DNA from: Rapidithrix thailandica
GTDB taxonomy: Bacteria > Bacteroidota > Bacteroidia > Cytophagales > Flammeovirgaceae
DNA: 64,000 nucleotides
Assembly (NCBI RefSeq): GCF_039710355.1
Contig: NZ_JBDKWZ010000017.1
Span: 62,001-126,000 of the forward strand
Direction: 5' to 3'
The translations under genes were made by a program, and so were the position numbers. Of the stretch, positions 62,211 to 64,000 are shown piece after piece. The number at the start of each line of letters is the position of its first letter. Position 1 is the first letter of the stretch. Below the pieces are notes generated by a model. It saw only the letters and a list, made by a program, of their open reading frames with translations, made no database searches and was not told the origin of the DNA.

Positions 62211-63356
62211 CTACGATTCTTTCAATACACTCCTTGAGATAACAATTTTCTGAATTTCGGAGGTGCCTTCATAGATTTGGGTGATTTTTGCATCCCGCAT
62301 CAAACGCTCCACATGGTATTCTTTTACATAGCCATAACCACCGTGGACTTGTACGGCTTCAACGGAGATATCCATGGCTGCTTGAGAGGCGTAAAGTTTT
62401 GCCATGGCGCTGTATTTGGAAAAATCTTTTTTCTGATCTTTTAAGTAGGCAGCTTTTAGGCAAAGCATCCGGGCAGCTTCCACCTGAGTCGCCATATCAG
62501 CCAGTTTAAAGGCAATGGCTTGATGTTCGCAGATGGGTTTGCCGAAAGATTTGCGTTCTTGAGAATATTTCAAGGCCAATTCGTAAGCGCCCGAAGCAAT
62601 TCCCAAGGCTTGTGAGGCAATACCGATCCGGCCTCCGTTCAGGGTTTCCATGGCAAACTTAAACCCGAACCCATCCGGGCCAATGCGGTTTTCTTTCGGT
62701 ACTTTTACGTCTGTAAAGCCTAAAGAATGTGTATCGGAACCCCGGATACCCAGTTTGTCTTCTTTTTTGCCTACAACAAACCCTTTCATTCCTTTTTCTA
62801 CGATCAGGCAGTTAATGCCTTTGTGGCCTTTTTCCCGGTCTGTTTGGGCTATTACCAAATACACCCCGGCAGTACCACCATTGGTGATCCAGTTTTTATT
62901 ACCATTCAAAAGGTAATAGTCCCCTTTATCTTCCGCAGTGGTATGTTGAGAGGTAGCATCGCTACCGGCCTCGGGTTCGGAAAGGCAAAAAGCCCCAATG
63001 ATTTCTCCGGTAGCCAGTTTGGTCAGGTATTTCTCTTTTTGCTCTTCTGTACCGTATTTTTCCAACCCCCAACATACCAAGGAGTTATTGACGGACATGA
63101 CTACGGAAGCCGAGGCATCTATTTTCGAAATTTCTTCCATGGCCAATACGTAGGAGACTGTATCCATTCCCCCTCCTCCGTATTTGGGGTCTACCATCAT
63201 TCCCAGAAAGCCCAACTCTCCCATTTTTTTCACTTGCTCATGAGGAAACTTTTGTTGTTCATCACGCTCAATAACACCCGGTAAAAGTTCTTTTTGGGCA
63301 AATTCCCGGGCTGCATCCCTTACCGCTAATTGTTCTTCAGTAAAATCAAAAGTCAT
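62211..63356 (-). CDS. Acyl-CoA dehydrogenase
   Basis: The 381-residue flavoenzyme oxidises acyl-CoA to 2-enoyl-CoA, passing electrons to ETF. Typical motifs are CLSEPEAGSDA, NGNKNWITNGG (FAD and substrate binding), QALGIASGAYELALKYSQER, and QVHGGYGYVKEYHVERLMRD with the final YEGTSEIQKIVIS, whose first Glu is the catalytic base in short/medium-chain enzymes. Length is normal (about 380). It is likely for short- or branched-chain acyl-CoA. The gene stands alone, with a terminator-like hairpin 200 bases upstream. Confidence 0.95.
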   Translation of the reverse strand: MTFDFTEEQLAVRDAAREFAQKELLPGVIERDEQQKFPHEQVKKMGELGFLGMMVDPKYGGGGMDTVSYVLAMEEISKIDASASVVMSVNNSLVCWGLEKYGTEEQKEKYLTKLATGEIIGAFCLSEPEAGSDATSQHTTAEDKGDYYLLNGNKNWITNGGTAGVYLVIAQTDREKGHKGINCLIVEKGMKGFVVGKKEDKLGIRGSDTHSLGFTDVKVPKENRIGPDGFGFKFAMETLNGGRIGIASQALGIASGAYELALKYSQERKSFGKPICEHQAIAFKLADMATQVEAARMLCLKAAYLKDQKKDFSKYSAMAKLYASQAAMDISVEAVQVHGGYGYVKEYHVERLMRDAKITQIYEGTSEIQKIVISRSVLKES

Positions 63357-63559
63357 AATCTTATGTCTGTTATTGGTTGGTTATGTTTTATTATGTGTTT
63401 GTATAGTTCCCGATGTTTTTGGGATTTTTTGAAGGGAGACCGGAATTTATGTGTCAGTAAGTGGCTCATGCATAGCTTACTGAAGGTCTGCTTCGAGTTA
63501 TAGCGAATTTTCGCTGAAATTTACAAAAAAGATTGGATTTGAAGAATAAGAAGGAACAG

Positions 63560-63745
63560 AAAAAATGCCCCTTTGACGGACAGGCACTATCGTCCGCAAA
63601 GAGGCATCTTATACTAGGGGTACTGTTTGGAATAAGGTATTTTAGGCTAGTTGTAGGATAATAATTTGGCTTATTTTAACCATTGTTAATCCAGTTGACT
63701 CTACTCACTCTATGAATTAGGTTGCTAAGAGAATTATTTCTTGTT
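63560..63745 (-). ncRNA. Candidate small RNA or leader RNA
   Basis: On the minus strand TACCTTTG (63753-63760) matches TAnnTTTG; a TTTG lies 23 bases further upstream (63784-63787). Transcription from here would give about 180 bases that end in a hairpin and T-run at 63564-63612. No protein frame of good quality lies within. It could be a free small RNA, a long 3' end of the upstream transporter mRNA or an attenuated leader for the acyl-CoA dehydrogenase gene. No known RNA family was recognised. Confidence 0.35.
63564..63612 (-). terminator. Intrinsic terminator on the minus strand
   Basis: ATGCCTCTTTG pairs with CAAAGGGGCAT (one T-G pair), and a second inner stem CGGAC/GTCCG follows. The minus strand continues with TTTTTT. 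Confidence 0.8.
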
Positions 63746-63872
63746 CTTATTACAAAGGTAGGGGGAAAGGCATGAGGTATACTCAAATAAATTCACCAAA
63801 ACCGATACCTGAATCTACTAATTTACACTAGTGAATTATCACTATAGTGAGTCGGCATGATTTTCTGCAGAG

Positions 63873-64000
63873 TTAGATCTCGCTCTCCGTATAAACGACT
63901 TCTTCCTTTTCAGGGACAACTTTAAGTGCTCTTGCCAACAGAATGGCTAAAAAGGAACTGGCTATGGCGATGTATCCTACCGTATCGTAATGGGTGAGTT
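63873..64000 (-). CDS. Multispanning transporter, C-terminal end only (MFS-like)
   Basis: The right window edge cuts this gene; only the last 41 codons and the stop at 63873-63875 are present. They encode THYDTVGYIAIASSFLAILL, a hydrophobic last helix, then ARALKVVPEKEEVVYTESEI, a charged tail. This is typical of the end of a 12-helix major facilitator protein. Family call is weak because so little is seen. Confidence 0.4.
   Translation of the reverse strand, partial: LTHYDTVGYIAIASSFLAILLARALKVVPEKEEVVYTESEI

Larger units (their letters stand above)
63357..63872. other. Intergenic region with a promoter-terminator pair (possible small RNA)
   Basis: The 516 bases hold a minus-strand promoter-like site at 63753-63760 and a strong terminator hairpin at 63564-63612, with no open frame between. 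The 200 bases left of the hairpin hold the acyl-CoA dehydrogenase leader. See the ncRNA candidate. Confidence 0.4.

Overview
The window comes from a member of the Bacteroidota, most likely a free-living Cytophagales-type bacterium. The evidence is a SusC/SusD pair, a very large protein with a gliding-motility (type IX secretion) C-terminal domain, many lipoproteins of Bacteroidota-only families (DUF4382, DUF5018-like, DUF6702), weak Shine-Dalgarno sequences, and several upstream sites matching the phylum's promoter element TAnnTTTG. Base composition is moderate to AT-rich. Both ends cut genes: a TRAP-type solute-binding lipoprotein at the left edge and the C-terminus of a multispanning transporter at the right edge, both on the minus strand. 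No rRNA operon, CRISPR array, intact insertion sequence or phage was seen.

Layout. Positions 1-7000 hold mostly minus-strand housekeeping genes (asnS, a DUF3298 protein, a small membrane protein, a Ca/Na antiporter, upp, a zinc phospholipase C/S1-P1-like protein). At 7.5-10.8 kb come an ECF sigma factor, waaA (Kdo transferase), rsgA and a KTSC-domain protein. At 11.4-16.4 kb a TonB receptor and a TPR/SpoIIE phosphatase form an operon. At 16.6-26.4 kb is an accessory region with a PhnA-domain protein, an AraC regulator, two tandem Old Yellow Enzyme paralogues, an SDR, a beta-lactamase-fold hydrolase, lipoproteins, and a GATase1-AraC regulator divergent from a VOC protein. At 30.1-34.8 kb is a core block: tatD, ansA, tRNA-Ser(GGA), and an ExbB-x-ExbD-ExbD energy-transduction operon. 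At 35-43.3 kb are an RDD protein, the T9SS-exported giant, a DUF6702 protein and a penicillin acylase with a small membrane partner.

At 43.4-49.4 kb is the most interesting cluster: a membrane-embedded spermidine-synthase-like protein, three tandem paralogous lipoproteins with Ser/Arg/Gly-rich tails, and a DUF4178 protein. The spaces between the lipoprotein genes hold decayed copies of the DUF4178 gene, so a two-gene unit was triplicated and only the lipoprotein half kept intact in each copy. I infer an envelope polyamine-linked or membrane-stress system.

At 49.4-64 kb are an NRDE/TANGO2 protein, a lone ABC ATPase, an orphan LuxR-type response regulator, SusC/SusD, an unrecognised basic protein, a 1266-residue metallophosphoesterase/outer-membrane-barrel fusion and an acyl-CoA dehydrogenase. 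A possible small RNA lies upstream of the last gene.

Two copies of a short element with inverted ends (16.4 and 23.3 kb) look like a MITE family. Many strong intrinsic terminators separate convergent genes. All functional calls come from reading motifs; no database search was run.
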